Assembly (NCBI GenBank): GCA_944322925.1
Contig: CALUQM010000022.1
Coordinates: forward strand, 1-38,168
Source: an uncultured Bacteroidales bacterium
GTDB taxonomy: Bacteria > Bacteroidota > Bacteroidia > Bacteroidales > UBA932
Length of the DNA stretch: 38,168 nt
Direction: 5' to 3'
Shown here: in pieces, positions 15,137 to 25,157 of the stretch
How the letters are laid out: each line of letters opens with the position of its first letter
Numbering within the stretch: position 1 is the first letter of the stretch
The notes under the pieces: model-generated
Told to the model about the DNA's origin: nothing
Databases searched by the model: none
What the model saw: the letters and a program-made list of their open reading frames with translations, nothing else
Program-made: the position numbers and the translations under genes

Positions 15137-18100
15137 ATGACTATGGATACTATGAACAGAACAGGAGGCCTGTACGATGCAGGCCATGAGCACGATGCGT
15201 GCGGTGTGGGGATGGTCGTAAACATCCACGGAGACAAATCCCACGAGCTGGTCGATTCTGCACTGAAAGTCCTCGAAAACATGAAGCACCGGGGAGCCGA
15301 AGGTGCTGACAACAAGACGGGCGACGGAGCCGGAATCATGCTTCAGATCCCCCACGAATTCATCCTTCTTCAGGGAATCCCCGTTCCGGAAAAGGGAAAA
15401 TACGGGACAGGCCTCGTCTTTCTTCCGAAAGACGAGAAAAAACAGGACCTGATATTCAGCGTAATCATCGAAGAAATCGAAAAGGAAGGACTTTCCCTTA
15501 TGCACCTGAGAAATGTCCCTGTAAACTCGGATATTCTCGGGAAAGACGCAAGGGAAAGCGAACCGGATATCAGACAGATATTCGTTACGGGATACGTGCC
15601 CGGAGAAAATTTCGAGAGGAAACTCTACCTCGTCAGAAAAAAGATAGAAAAGCGGATAAACGACAGGGACTTCTACATAGTATCCATGTCGAGCAGGACT
15701 ATAATATATAAGGGTATGCTGTCCTCCACCCAGGTCAGGGAATATTTCCCGGATCTGTCCCAGCCGTATTTCACGAGCGGGATAGCCCTCGTGCACTCCC
15801 GTTTCAGCACCAATACTTTCCCGACATGGAGCCTCGCCCAGCCGTTCCGCATTCTCGCGCACAACGGAGAGATCAATACGATACGCGGCAACAGGGCATG
15901 GATGGAAGCCAGGGAAAGCGTACTCGCCACGGAAGCGATCCCGGACATCAGGGCCATAAGGCCGATCGTTCAGAAAGGTATGAGCGACAGCGCGTCTTTG
16001 GACAATGTCCTGGAATTTTTCATGATGTCCGGCATGAGTCTTCCTCATGCCATATCCATGCTGATACCGGAGTCTTTCAACGACAAAAACCCTATCAGCG
16101 AAGAACTCAAGGCCTTTTACGAATACCACTCGATCCTTATGGAACCGTGGGACGGTCCGGCAGCCCTGCTTTTTACCGACGGACGTTATGCCGGAGGGAT
16201 GCTGGACAGGAACGGACTGCGTCCTGCACGGTATCTCATAACCAAAACGGGAATGATGGTAGTTGCAAGCGAAGCCGGGGTCCTGTCTTTCGAACCCAAT
16301 GAAATCCGGGAAAAAGGCCGGCTGCAGCCGGGAAAGATTCTGCTCGTAGATACCCTGGAAGGGAAAATACATTACGATGCCGACATAAAGAACGAACTTG
16401 CTTCGGTCAGACCTTACCGTAAATGGCTGTCCGAAAACAGGATAGAACTCGACACCCTGAAAAGCGGCAGGAAAGTGGGCAACAGCGTGGAAAACCATGA
16501 TGCCCTTCTGCGCAATTTCGGATACACCAGAGAGGACATCGAACGGATCATAGTCCCGATGTGCATCAACGGGTCTGAACCGACAGCCTCGATGGGAAAC
16601 GACACGCCGCTCGCCGTCCTTTCCGAAAAACCGCAGCTGCTGTTCAATTATTTCAGACAGCAGTTCGCCCAGGTAACGAATCCTGCAATAGATCCCATCC
16701 GCGAGGAATTGGTGATGTCCCTGACCGAGTACATCGGAGCTGTCGGAATGCAGATTCTCATTCCTGACGAAAAGCATTGCAAAATGGTCAGGCTGCCGCA
16801 TCCTGTCCTGAACAACACGAGGCTCGACATACTCTGCAATATCAGATACAAGGGCTTCAAAACCGTAAAACTACCTATGATCTTCGAGACCGGAAAAGGC
16901 AGAGCCGGACTCCGGTCTTCCCTTGAAGAACTGTGCAGGAAAGCCGAACAGTCGGTCGACGACGGCGTAAACTATATCATACTTTCAGACCGCGGTGTAG
17001 ACAGAGAACATGCCGCCATTCCGTCATTGCTGGCAGTAAGCGCAGTGCATCACTATCTGATCTCCGTACAGAAAAGGGTACAGACAGCACTTATAGTGGA
17101 AAGCGGGGAAATAAGAGAGGTAATGCACGCCGCCCTGCTGCTCGGATACGGAGCAAGCGCCATCAATCCATACATGGCTTTCGCTGTCATCGACAGCCTT
17201 GTAAAGGATGGAGAAATACAGATGAATTACGAGACGGCGGAAAAGAACTATATCAGGGCCGTATGCAAGGGTCTGTATAAAATCATGAGCAAAATGGGAA
17301 TCAGCACGATCCGCTCATACCGCGGGGCTAAGATCTTCGAGGCTGTCGGTCTCGGGGAAGAACTGCTGAAAACCTGGTTCAATACGCCTGTATCGACCAT
17401 CGGAGGAATCGGGCTGAAGGAAATTGCAGACGACTGCATCAGGTTCCATGACAACGGATTCAATGCCGGATCCGTATCCGGACTTTTGCCTCATATCGGT
17501 CAGTTCTCATACAGGAAAGACGGAGAAAAACATGCCTGGAATCCGGAAACCATAAGCACTCTGCAGCTTGCAACAAGAACGGGAGACTACCGTAAGTTCA
17601 AGGAATTCACCCGGATGGCAGATGAAAAGGATTCTCCGATTTTCCTCAGGGATTTCTTCAGGTTCAGAAACAACCCCGTTCCGATAGATGAAGTGGAACC
17701 TGTAGAAAGCATCGTAAAGCATTTCGTTACTGGAGCAATGTCATTCGGAGCCATCAGCAAGGAAGCGCACGAAGCACTTGCACTGGCGATGAACTTCCTC
17801 GGCACAAGAAGCAATACCGGTGAAGGCGGCGAAGACAATGCCAGGTTTTCAGGAGAATACGACGGGATATCCCTGAACAGCAAGACAAAACAGATAGCAT
17901 CCGGAAGGTTCGGCGTGACTGCCGAATATCTGGTCAACGCCGACGAAATACAGATAAAGGTAGCTCAGGGGGCGAAACCGGGAGAAGGAGGACAATTGCC
18001 CGGATTCAAGGTAGATGAAATCATTGCGAAAACCCGGCATTCCATTCCCGGCATATCCCTCATTTCACCTCCGCCGCATCATGACATCTATTCGATCGAA

Positions 18101-19624
18101 GATCTTGCGCAACTGATTTTCGACTTGAAAAACGTCAATCCGAAAGCCCTTGTCAGCGTAAAGCTCGTCTTCGAAAGCGGAGTAGGCACTATTGCCGCAG
18201 GTGTAGCGAAAGCCAAAGCCGACATAATAGTCATTTCCGGAGCGGAAGGAGGCACCGGAGCATCGCCCGCTTCATCCATGAGATATGCCGGCATACCGCC
18301 CGAAATAGGACTGAGTGAAACTCAGCAGACACTGGTCCTCAACGGACTCAGAGGTCAGGTAAGGCTGCAGACAGACGGACAGCTCAAGACTGGCAGGGAT
18401 GTGATAGCAATGGCACTGCTCGGGGCCGAGGAATTTGCATTCGGGACTGCAGTCCTGATAGTACTCGGATGCGTCATGATGCGCAAATGCCACTCGAACA
18501 CCTGCCCTGTGGGCGTCGCCACGCAGGATCCGGAATTGCGGAAACGGTTTCGCGGACATTACAGATATGTGGTGAATTATTTTGAATTCCTGGCCATGGA
18601 AGTCAGGGAATATCTGGCCCGGATGGGATTCAGGAAACTTGAAGACATCGTAGGCCGGACGGACCTCATTGAAACATCCGTAATTCCGGAAGGAAGCAAG
18701 ATGTCCGGCCTCGATTTCAGCAGGATGCTGAAGAAGCCGGACAACGGATGCGCCCTGCACAATGTCACGGGGCAGCAGCATGATACAGGACATGTTCTGG
18801 ATGTGCAAATAATCGAAGCCGCGAAGGAAGCGGTTGAAAAGAAGAAAGAAATATCGCTCGAATATGCCATAGCGAATACCGACAGGGCTGTCGGAGCCAT
18901 GCTGTCCGGAACCGTTGCATCGAAATACGGGGAATGCGGACTGCCGGAGGAAACCATAACGGTAAAGTTCAAGGGATCCGCAGGCCAGAGTTTCGGGGCA
19001 TTTCTTGCCCGCGGCATAAGTTTCCGCCTTGAAGGCGAAGCCAACGACTATCTCGGCAAAGGTCTGAGCGGAGGACTGATTTCTGTCAGACCGCCGGTCC
19101 GCAGCGAATTCGAAGCGGAAAGAAATACGATTGCAGGGAATACGCTGCTTTATGGAGCGACGGGCGGAGAAGTCTATATCAACGGACGGGTCGGTGAAAG
19201 ATTTGCCGTCAGGAATTCAGGAGCCATAGCCGTCGTGGAAGGCGCAGGCGACCATTGCTGCGAATACATGACAGGTGGCCGCGTAGTCGTTCTCGGAGAA
19301 ACGGGAAGAAACTTCGCTGCCGGAATGAGCGGCGGCCTTGCATACGTCTGGGACAAAAACGGGCGATTCGACTATTTCTGCAATATGGACATGGTCGAAC
19401 TGTCCCTGCTCGAAGATTCTTCTTCCAGAAAAGAACTCCATGAACTCATAAGACAGCATTATCTGTACACAGGCTCCCACCTGGCCAGAACCATGCTGGA
19501 CAACTGGAACAGATACGTCGAAGAATTCATCCAGGTCACCCCGATAGAATACAAACGCGTACTTGCAGAAGAACAGATGCGGAAACTGCAGCAGAAAATC
19601 GCCGAAGTACAGCGTGATTACTAA
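15137..19624 (+). CDS. gltB: Glutamate synthase (GOGAT), large subunit
   Basis: The product has 1495 residues from the ATG at 15137. A TTG at 15128 would add three residues but is less likely, and the ATG at 15143 is also possible. The enzyme makes two glutamates from glutamine and 2-oxoglutarate. The propeptide ends before Cys22 in HDACGVGMV, the N-terminal nucleophile of the glutaminase domain. The central and FMN-binding synthase domains follow, with the GEGGEDNARF and AKPGEGGQLPG blocks. The 3Fe-4S cysteines are Cys1112, Cys1118 and Cys1123, in the classic C-x5-C-x4-C spacing. The C-terminal alpha-domain helix contains the GGxxGE-type repeats. It is followed 18 bases later by gltD, its partner subunit. 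Confidence 0.98.
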   Translation: MTMDTMNRTGGLYDAGHEHDACGVGMVVNIHGDKSHELVDSALKVLENMKHRGAEGADNKTGDGAGIMLQIPHEFILLQGIPVPEKGKYGTGLVFLPKDEKKQDLIFSVIIEEIEKEGLSLMHLRNVPVNSDILGKDARESEPDIRQIFVTGYVPGENFERKLYLVRKKIEKRINDRDFYIVSMSSRTIIYKGMLSSTQVREYFPDLSQPYFTSGIALVHSRFSTNTFPTWSLAQPFRILAHNGEINTIRGNRAWMEARESVLATEAIPDIRAIRPIVQKGMSDSASLDNVLEFFMMSGMSLPHAISMLIPESFNDKNPISEELKAFYEYHSILMEPWDGPAALLFTDGRYAGGMLDRNGLRPARYLITKTGMMVVASEAGVLSFEPNEIREKGRLQPGKILLVDTLEGKIHYDADIKNELASVRPYRKWLSENRIELDTLKSGRKVGNSVENHDALLRNFGYTREDIERIIVPMCINGSEPTASMGNDTPLAVLSEKPQLLFNYFRQQFAQVTNPAIDPIREELVMSLTEYIGAVGMQILIPDEKHCKMVRLPHPVLNNTRLDILCNIRYKGFKTVKLPMIFETGKGRAGLRSSLEELCRKAEQSVDDGVNYIILSDRGVDREHAAIPSLLAVSAVHHYLISVQKRVQTALIVESGEIREVMHAALLLGYGASAINPYMAFAVIDSLVKDGEIQMNYETAEKNYIRAVCKGLYKIMSKMGISTIRSYRGAKIFEAVGLGEELLKTWFNTPVSTIGGIGLKEIADDCIRFHDNGFNAGSVSGLLPHIGQFSYRKDGEKHAWNPETISTLQLATRTGDYRKFKEFTRMADEKDSPIFLRDFFRFRNNPVPIDEVEPVESIVKHFVTGAMSFGAISKEAHEALALAMNFLGTRSNTGEGGEDNARFSGEYDGISLNSKTKQIASGRFGVTAEYLVNADEIQIKVAQGAKPGEGGQLPGFKVDEIIAKTRHSIPGISLISPPPHHDIYSIEDLAQLIFDLKNVNPKALVSVKLVFESGVGTIAAGVAKAKADIIVISGAEGGTGASPASSMRYAGIPPEIGLSETQQTLVLNGLRGQVRLQTDGQLKTGRDVIAMALLGAEEFAFGTAVLIVLGCVMMRKCHSNTCPVGVATQDPELRKRFRGHYRYVVNYFEFLAMEVREYLARMGFRKLEDIVGRTDLIETSVIPEGSKMSGLDFSRMLKKPDNGCALHNVTGQQHDTGHVLDVQIIEAAKEAVEKKKEISLEYAIANTDRAVGAMLSGTVASKYGECGLPEETITVKFKGSAGQSFGAFLARGISFRLEGEANDYLGKGLSGGLISVRPPVRSEFEAERNTIAGNTLLYGATGGEVYINGRVGERFAVRNSGAIAVVEGAGDHCCEYMTGGRVVVLGETGRNFAAGMSGGLAYVWDKNGRFDYFCNMDMVELSLLEDSSSRKELHELIRQHYLYTGSHLARTMLDNWNRYVEEFIQVTPIEYKRVLAEEQMRKLQQKIAEVQRDY

Positions 19625-19642
19625 ATTTAAGAGGAAATTCAC

Positions 19643-20995
19643 ATGGGAAACCCCAAAGCATTCCTGACGGTACCGAGGCAGGAAGCCGGATACCGTCCGA
19701 TTCATGACCGCATACTCGATTTCGGAGAGGTGGAACAGACACTCAATACCAGCGACAGGAAACTCCAGGCATCCAGGTGTATGGATTGCGGTGTGCCTTT
19801 CTGTCACTGGGCCTGCCCTCTCGGCAACAGACCTCCTGAATTTCAGGACGCCCTGTACCGCGGCAAATGGAAAGAAGCATACGAAATACTGTCGCAGACC
19901 AATGATTTTCCGGAATTTACCGGACGAATATGCCCTGCGCTCTGTGAAAAAAGCTGCGTGCTCAAGCTAACGGCCGACGCGCCCGTAACCATAAGGGAAG
20001 ACGAGGCCGCAATCGCGGAAGCGGCGTTCCGGGAAGGCTATATCAAGCCTGCGGCATATCCCCGCAACGGGAAAAAGGTGGCAGTCATAGGCTCAGGCCC
20101 GTCCGGTCTTGCCGCAGCCAACCGACTGAACAGGAAAGGCTACGATGTAACCGTATTCGAAAAGGACGAATACATCGGCGGGCTACTGCGCTTCGGCATC
20201 CCTAATTTCAAACTGAACAAGGCGATAATAGACAGACGGCTGGCAATAATGGAAGCAGAAGGAGTGACGTTCAGGACAGGAATCTGCATAGACCTGCCCG
20301 GACTTCCTCCGGACTTCGACGCCTTTTGCATCTGTACCGGGACCCCTCAGGCAAGAGACCTGAAAATTCCCGGACGGGAACTGAAAGGAATCTACCTGGC
20401 AATGGAAATGCTTTCGCAGCAGAACAGAGTCCTCGCCGGACAGACGTTCCGGAAAGAAGAGCGTATCAGTGCAAAAGGGAAGAAAGTGCTTGTAATAGGA
20501 GGAGGAGATACAGGAAGCGACTGCATAGGTACCAGCATAAGGCAGGGAGCATCCTCAGTGACGCAGATCGAGATATTGCCGGAACCTCCCGCAGGGAATA
20601 ACCCTGCGACTCCGTGGCCGCAATGGCCAGTGGTATTGAAGACCAGCAGCAGCCACGAGGAAGGATGCAGGAGAAGGTGGTGTCTGAATACGGTCAGGTT
20701 TATCGGAGACGGAAAAGCCAATGTCACCGGAGCGGAAGTCGAAGAAGTGGTATGGGAACCTGCCCCCGACGGAGGCCGTCCGGTCATGAAGCCGACAGGA
20801 AAGAAAGAAATCATCAGGGCGGACATGATACTCCTGGCCCTGGGCTTTCTGAAGCCCGAACACCCCGTGTACCCGGAAAACGTATTTCTGGCCGGAGATG
20901 CCGCTACAGGAGCAAGTCTCGTGGTCAGGTGCATAGCTTCAGGCCGCCGGGCGGCAGACGACATCGATTCATATTTGAAGAATAAAGGGAAATAA
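19643..20995 (+). CDS. gltD: Glutamate synthase, small subunit
   Basis: The product has 450 residues. It supplies electrons from NAD(P)H to the large subunit. N-terminal cysteines for two 4Fe-4S clusters are visible: Cys46, 49, 54 and 58 (CMDCGVPFCHWACP), then Cys97, 101 and 105. The FAD-binding GSGPSG motif is at 150-155 and the NAD(P)-binding GGGDTG motif at 286-291. A GAGGA-like Shine-Dalgarno (gagga at 19631) precedes the ATG, one of the few clear ones in the window. One base separates its stop from the asnB start. Confidence 0.97.
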   Translation: MGNPKAFLTVPRQEAGYRPIHDRILDFGEVEQTLNTSDRKLQASRCMDCGVPFCHWACPLGNRPPEFQDALYRGKWKEAYEILSQTNDFPEFTGRICPALCEKSCVLKLTADAPVTIREDEAAIAEAAFREGYIKPAAYPRNGKKVAVIGSGPSGLAAANRLNRKGYDVTVFEKDEYIGGLLRFGIPNFKLNKAIIDRRLAIMEAEGVTFRTGICIDLPGLPPDFDAFCICTGTPQARDLKIPGRELKGIYLAMEMLSQQNRVLAGQTFRKEERISAKGKKVLVIGGGDTGSDCIGTSIRQGASSVTQIEILPEPPAGNNPATPWPQWPVVLKTSSSHEEGCRRRWCLNTVRFIGDGKANVTGAEVEEVVWEPAPDGGRPVMKPTGKKEIIRADMILLALGFLKPEHPVYPENVFLAGDAATGASLVVRCIASGRRAADDIDSYLKNKGK

Positions 20996-20996
20996 C

Positions 20997-22667
20997 ATGT
21001 GCGGAATAGCAGCGATATTCAATATAAAGGACGATCCTGAAAGATTCAGGAGTACCGCCCTGACCATGTCCAGGAGAATAAGGCACCGCGGACCCGACTG
21101 GAGCGGGATACACGTAGGAAAATCGGCAGTCCTTGCCCATGAACGCCTGTCCATCGTGGATCCGGCGAGCGGCGGCCAGCCGCTGTTTTCTCCGGACAGG
21201 AAGCAGATTCTGGCCGTAAACGGCGAGATCTACAATCATTCGGAAATACGAGGCAGATTCAGGGACAGATACCTGTTCTCTACCGGCAGCGACTGTGAAG
21301 TGATACTGGCTCTGTACCGTGAAAAGGGGCCAGGCTTTCTCGAAGACCTGAACGGGATTTTCGCATTTGCCCTGTACGATGAAGAAAAAGACGACTTTCT
21401 CATTGCCCGCGATCCCATCGGTGTCATTCCGCTGTATATAGGGAAAGATGCAGAGGGACATGTATATTGCGCCAGCGAACTGAAATCGCTCGAAGGCATC
21501 TGCGACAGCTACGAGCCGTTTTTGCCCGGGCATTGCTATATCGGAAGCGAAGGAGTCATGAAGAGGTGGTACAGGCGCGACTGGGAAGATTACGAAAACG
21601 TGAAAGACAACGATGCCGACCCTCTCATTCTGAGGAAAGCCCTCGAATCGGCAGTAAAACGTCAGCTTATGAGCGATGTCCCTTACGGGGTTCTTCTGTC
21701 GGGAGGCCTGGACAGCTCCATTATTTCCGCAGTTTCCAAGAAATATGCGGCAAAGAGAATCGAAACCGGAGGCAGAAAGGATGCGTGGTGGCCTCAACTG
21801 CACAGTTTTGCAATCGGGCTGAAAGGCGCTCCGGATCTGGCAAAGGCAAGAACGGTAGCCGGCCATATCGGGACAGTGCATCACGAAATCAACTACACAA
21901 TACAGGAAGGGCTCGATGCCCTGCGCGATGTCATCTATTTCATTGAAACTTATGACGTCACGACAGTAAGGGCGTCGACGCCGATGTATCTTCTGGCCCG
22001 GGTCATAAAATCCATGGGAATAAAGATGGTGCTGAGCGGAGAAGGTGCGGACGAGATATTCGGCGGATATCTGTATTTCCACAAGGCTCCGGACGCCCGC
22101 GCCTTTCACGAGGAGACAGTCCGCAAACTCGGAAAACTGCACATGTACGACTGTCTCAGGGCGAACAAGTCACTTGCGGCCTGGGGCGTGGAAGGAAGGG
22201 TTCCGTTCCTCGACAAGGAATTCCTCGATACGGCGATGAGACTGAATCCGGCGGCGAAAATGTGTCCGGGGAAAACCATCGAAAAGAAAATACTGAGAGA
22301 TGCGTTTTCAGACATGCTTCCGGAAGAAACAGTATGGAGGCAGAAGGAGCAGTTCAGCGACGGCGTGGGATACAGCTGGATAGATACGCTGAAGACGATT
22401 ACATCTGCATCGGTATCCGACGCACAGATGGCCCGGGCATCGGAACGCTTCCCGGTAAATCCTCCGAGAAACAAGGAAGAATATTTCTACAGGAGCATCT
22501 TCGAGGAACATTTCCCGAGCGAGAGCGCTGCGAAAAGTGTTCCGAGCATACCAAGCGTAGCCTGTTCGACTGCCGAAGCCCTGGCATGGGACGCGTCTTT
22601 CCAGGGAAAGAACGACCCGAGCGGACGAGCCGTCTCGGGTGTTCATGAGCAGGCCTATCTGTTATAG
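20997..22667 (+). CDS. asnB: Asparagine synthase (glutamine-hydrolysing)
   Basis: The product has 556 residues, close to the 554 of E. coli AsnB. After the initiator Met, Cys2 (MCGIAAIF) is the glutaminase nucleophile. The class II amidotransferase domain covers about 1-190 with RHRGPDWSG, NGEIYNH and GSDCE blocks. The synthetase domain has the ATP-pyrophosphatase loop SGGLDSS at 235-241 and a later SGEGADEIFGGY block. It converts aspartate, glutamine and ATP to asparagine, linking to the GOGAT product upstream. It is the third gene of the gltBD operon. The last 13 bases overlap the 3' end of the convergent amtB. Confidence 0.97.
   Translation: MCGIAAIFNIKDDPERFRSTALTMSRRIRHRGPDWSGIHVGKSAVLAHERLSIVDPASGGQPLFSPDRKQILAVNGEIYNHSEIRGRFRDRYLFSTGSDCEVILALYREKGPGFLEDLNGIFAFALYDEEKDDFLIARDPIGVIPLYIGKDAEGHVYCASELKSLEGICDSYEPFLPGHCYIGSEGVMKRWYRRDWEDYENVKDNDADPLILRKALESAVKRQLMSDVPYGVLLSGGLDSSIISAVSKKYAAKRIETGGRKDAWWPQLHSFAIGLKGAPDLAKARTVAGHIGTVHHEINYTIQEGLDALRDVIYFIETYDVTTVRASTPMYLLARVIKSMGIKMVLSGEGADEIFGGYLYFHKAPDARAFHEETVRKLGKLHMYDCLRANKSLAAWGVEGRVPFLDKEFLDTAMRLNPAAKMCPGKTIEKKILRDAFSDMLPEETVWRQKEQFSDGVGYSWIDTLKTITSASVSDAQMARASERFPVNPPRNKEEYFYRSIFEEHFPSESAAKSVPSIPSVACSTAEALAWDASFQGKNDPSGRAVSGVHEQAYLL
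22615..22640 (-). terminator. Hairpin after amtB, inside the 3' end of asnB
   Basis: The stem ACCCGAG/CTCGGGT (7 pairs) extends inward with CGG/CCG past one bulged T to a five-base loop. It lies 15 bases beyond the amtB stop on the minus strand. The bases after it are only moderately T-rich, so it may terminate, pause or stabilise the amtB message rather than be a textbook terminator. Confidence 0.45.
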
Positions 22668-23917
22668 GCCGATTCTCCGTGCTCATATATGTCCAGGCCT
22701 TCCTCCTCGACTCTCTTGTCGACCCTGAGACCGACCGTAGCATCTACGGCCTTGAAGAGCAGGAAAGTAATGACCGCACTGAAAACTATTGCGAACAGGG
22801 TGGCAATTATCTGGACCAGCAGCTGATGCCAGTCCCCATACAGCGCTCCCTGTACGCCGTCCTCCCCTGTCACAAGCCTCGTGGCAAAGACTCCCGTAAG
22901 GACGGACCCTACTATACCTCCGATTCCGTGTACGCCGAAAGCATCCAGTGAATCGTCATATCTGAGTTTCGGTTTGACGACAGCCACCATGCAGAAGCAT
23001 ATTGCGGATGTGATTACGCCTATGCAGAATGCGCCGAGCAGGCCCGAGCTTCCGGCAGCAGGAGTAATGGCTACAAGGCCGGCTACAGCCCCTGTACAGG
23101 TGCCGATGACAGTCGGCTTCTTGTTGAATATCCAGTCAATTGCCATCCAGGTAACGGCTGCCGCTGCCGTCGCGACATGCGTGACCATGAAAGCATTGGC
23201 GGCGAGACCGTCGGCGGCAAGACCGCTGCCTGCATTGAACCCGAACCAGCCGAGCCAGAGGAAGGCCGTCCCCATGAAAACGAAGGCTACATTATGAGGC
23301 GTTATGGGATGGCCGGTGCTGTAATCTGTTCTCCTGCCGAGCATTACGGCCATGATCAGAGCGGAAATACCGGCATTGATATGGACAACCGTACCGCCGG
23401 CAAAATCTATTGCCCCCATTTTCTGAAGGAAACCTCCGCCCCACACCCAGTGAGCCATCGGAAAATATGCCAGAATCACCCATAGAACTATGAAGACTAT
23501 GTATCCGGAGAACTTTATCCTTTCAGCGAAAGCCCCGAGAATCAAAGCCGGAGTAATAACTGCGAACATGCACTGGAACATGGCGAACAGCAGTTCGGGG
23601 ATATTTCCTGCAGCAGCCGTGTCAAGTGATATTCCATTCATGAATACCTTTCCGAAACCTCCGATAAGAAAAGACAGGGGATTTCCCTTTTCCTCGAAAC
23701 TCGTATCGAATACCCAGCTGTAGCCCACAGCCACCCATAGAATACTCACTACGGCAACGAGAAATATTGTCTGCATTATGATGCTCAGCACGTTTTTCTG
23801 TCTTACGAGACCTCCGTAAAACAATGCTATGCCGGGGATGCTCATCAGCAGGACAAGCATCGTGGAAGTCAACATCCAGGCAGTATTGCCTGTATCTATC
23901 ATAAGTATATGTGTCAT
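22655..23917 (-). CDS. amtB: Ammonium transporter
   Basis: The product has 420 residues in about 11 membrane segments. The Amt signature blocks are present: GIALFYGGLVRQKNVLS near the N-terminus, Asp171 and His179 in DFAGGTVVHINAG, and His330 in DAFGVHGIGG. The two histidines line the conduction pore. It brings ammonium or ammonia into the cytoplasm under nitrogen limitation. The gene follows the P-II gene by 26 bases on the same strand, the usual pairing in which P-II binds and closes AmtB. The chosen start (MTHILMIDTG) could be replaced by Met6. No long C-terminal fusion is present; the tail of about 25 residues is the normal cytoplasmic one. Confidence 0.97.
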   Translation of the reverse strand: MTHILMIDTGNTAWMLTSTMLVLLMSIPGIALFYGGLVRQKNVLSIIMQTIFLVAVVSILWVAVGYSWVFDTSFEEKGNPLSFLIGGFGKVFMNGISLDTAAAGNIPELLFAMFQCMFAVITPALILGAFAERIKFSGYIVFIVLWVILAYFPMAHWVWGGGFLQKMGAIDFAGGTVVHINAGISALIMAVMLGRRTDYSTGHPITPHNVAFVFMGTAFLWLGWFGFNAGSGLAADGLAANAFMVTHVATAAAAVTWMAIDWIFNKKPTVIGTCTGAVAGLVAITPAAGSSGLLGAFCIGVITSAICFCMVAVVKPKLRYDDSLDAFGVHGIGGIVGSVLTGVFATRLVTGEDGVQGALYGDWHQLLVQIIATLFAIVFSAVITFLLFKAVDATVGLRVDKRVEEEGLDIYEHGESAYNR

Positions 23918-23943
23918 TTTGTCGTCGTTTTACATGTTAATAC

Positions 23944-24300
23944 TCATTTTTCCTGCTCAGCGTTGTAGAGGGCGATGTCGCCGCGCTCGCCTGTACGGAT
24001 ACGGACGGCGTCTTCTACAGGGATGACGAAAATGCGTCCGTCGCCGATTTCTCCGGTCTGGGCGGCTTCCGTCACGGCTTTAATAGTTTTCTCCACATTT
24101 TTGTCCCTGACTACGATGGAAAGCAGCAGCCGTTCTATGGAACTCGTGTCATACACTATTCCGCGGTAAATGCGGCCTTCCCTTGTCTTGCCGACTCCTC
24201 GTACGTCATAGTACGAAAACCATTCGATGCCGGCATCGAGCAGGGCCTGTTTTACATCCTCGAACCTTGTCCGGCGGATGATAGCTTCTATTTTTTTCAT
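23944..24300 (-). CDS. glnK: P-II nitrogen regulatory protein
   Basis: The product has 118 residues, slightly above the usual 112. P-II trimers sense ATP, ADP and 2-oxoglutarate and control AmtB. The T-loop is seen as IYRGIVY (44-50), so the residue matching the uridylylated Tyr51 of E. coli is Tyr50, kept here. The C-terminal part has GEIGDGRIFVIPVEDAVRIRTGERG, which matches the family signature. The loop differs from E. coli before YRG (GKTREGR instead of GRQKGHTE), a form common in Bacteroidota. It sits between the porin gene (67-base gap) and amtB. glnK and glnB cannot be separated by sequence, but the amtB link supports glnK. Confidence 0.95.
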   Translation of the reverse strand: MKKIEAIIRRTRFEDVKQALLDAGIEWFSYYDVRGVGKTREGRIYRGIVYDTSSIERLLLSIVVRDKNVEKTIKAVTEAAQTGEIGDGRIFVIPVEDAVRIRTGERGDIALYNAEQEK

Positions 24301-24367
24301 TGTACTGATTTTTAATTATTAGAATAATGACCGTAAAAGACTGGCATGGATTTGCCCGGCAAGATTG

Positions 24368-25099
24368 TCAGAAACTGATCCCGGCGACAAAGTGCGCCGC
24401 TTCCGTCGAAGGGTTCCATATCAGCTGTGCAAATACAGGCACCGACCAGTTCTCAGTAATCGTAAAGCTCTTTGCAGCCATGATGCCGACATTGCAGACG
24501 GCGAATCCGCGGATCATATCCACCGCATGCTCCGAATTGCCGCCTCCAGTATAAAAATCATTCTGCCATGGGGTCGCGCCTGCAGCCGCCTCCCAGTCCA
24601 GACCGGCAAAACGGAAAGGGACAGAAACGGAAAAGTAGGAAGCGTATGCTTTCGACCCGTCGGAGACAAAACCGACATTTCCGGCAAAATTTGTATACCA
24701 GTTTACGGCAAGGAAACCGAAATCATAGCCGATCTGAGCTTCGAACGTATGATTCGTCAAACCGTCGCGATAATGGAAGTATCCCGGACCTCCGTCGAAC
24801 CAGTAGTCGGTAACGGAAATGCTGAATCCGGAGACGGAATACCCCAGCGTAAGATCCACTTCCCGGGTATCGCTCGGGTCAAAACCGGCGGAACCCCAGG
24901 CTGACAGGGAAATTCCTTTACAGGAAAGGGAGACAGTCGGCTGAATACTGAAATTTCCAAGATCCTGGCCTCTCCAGACATAGCTGCTGACCAGATCGGC
25001 GCCGACGCTGCATTCAAACTTGTCTTGCGCAACAGAAGACACAGGGAGGGACATCGCTGAGAAAATGGACAGGATAGTCCCGGCAAATAATTTTTTCAT
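24368..25099 (-). CDS. Putative outer-membrane beta-barrel protein linked to P-II/AmtB (TorF/Gcw_chp-like)
   Basis: From the ATG at 25099 the product has 243 residues; an upstream ATG at 25123 is less fitting because the signal peptide begins with MKKLFAG. The signal ends V-A-Q at about residue 25. The mature part alternates short amphipathic strands rich in Gly, Tyr, Trp and Ser (SSYVWRGQ, SAWGSAGFD, GYSVSGFSISVTDYWF) and ends in a hydrophobic Phe (AGISF), the usual ending of outer-membrane barrels. It resembles the TorF/Gcw_chp putative porins. Being the first gene before glnK and amtB, it may help nitrogen compounds cross the outer membrane. That role is inferred from context only. Confidence 0.75.
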   Translation of the reverse strand: MKKLFAGTILSIFSAMSLPVSSVAQDKFECSVGADLVSSYVWRGQDLGNFSIQPTVSLSCKGISLSAWGSAGFDPSDTREVDLTLGYSVSGFSISVTDYWFDGGPGYFHYRDGLTNHTFEAQIGYDFGFLAVNWYTNFAGNVGFVSDGSKAYASYFSVSVPFRFAGLDWEAAAGATPWQNDFYTGGGNSEHAVDMIRGFAVCNVGIMAAKSFTITENWSVPVFAQLIWNPSTEAAHFVAGISF

Positions 25100-25157
25100 T
25101 GTTACAAACTTTTGTCTGAACAAGGAACCGGTTTCTTGTCTTTCTGTTTTTCACCGG

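Noticed and set aside
15065-16801. A 578-codon antisense frame over gltB
   Set aside because: It has no recognisable domain and lies opposite strongly conserved GOGAT coding sequence.
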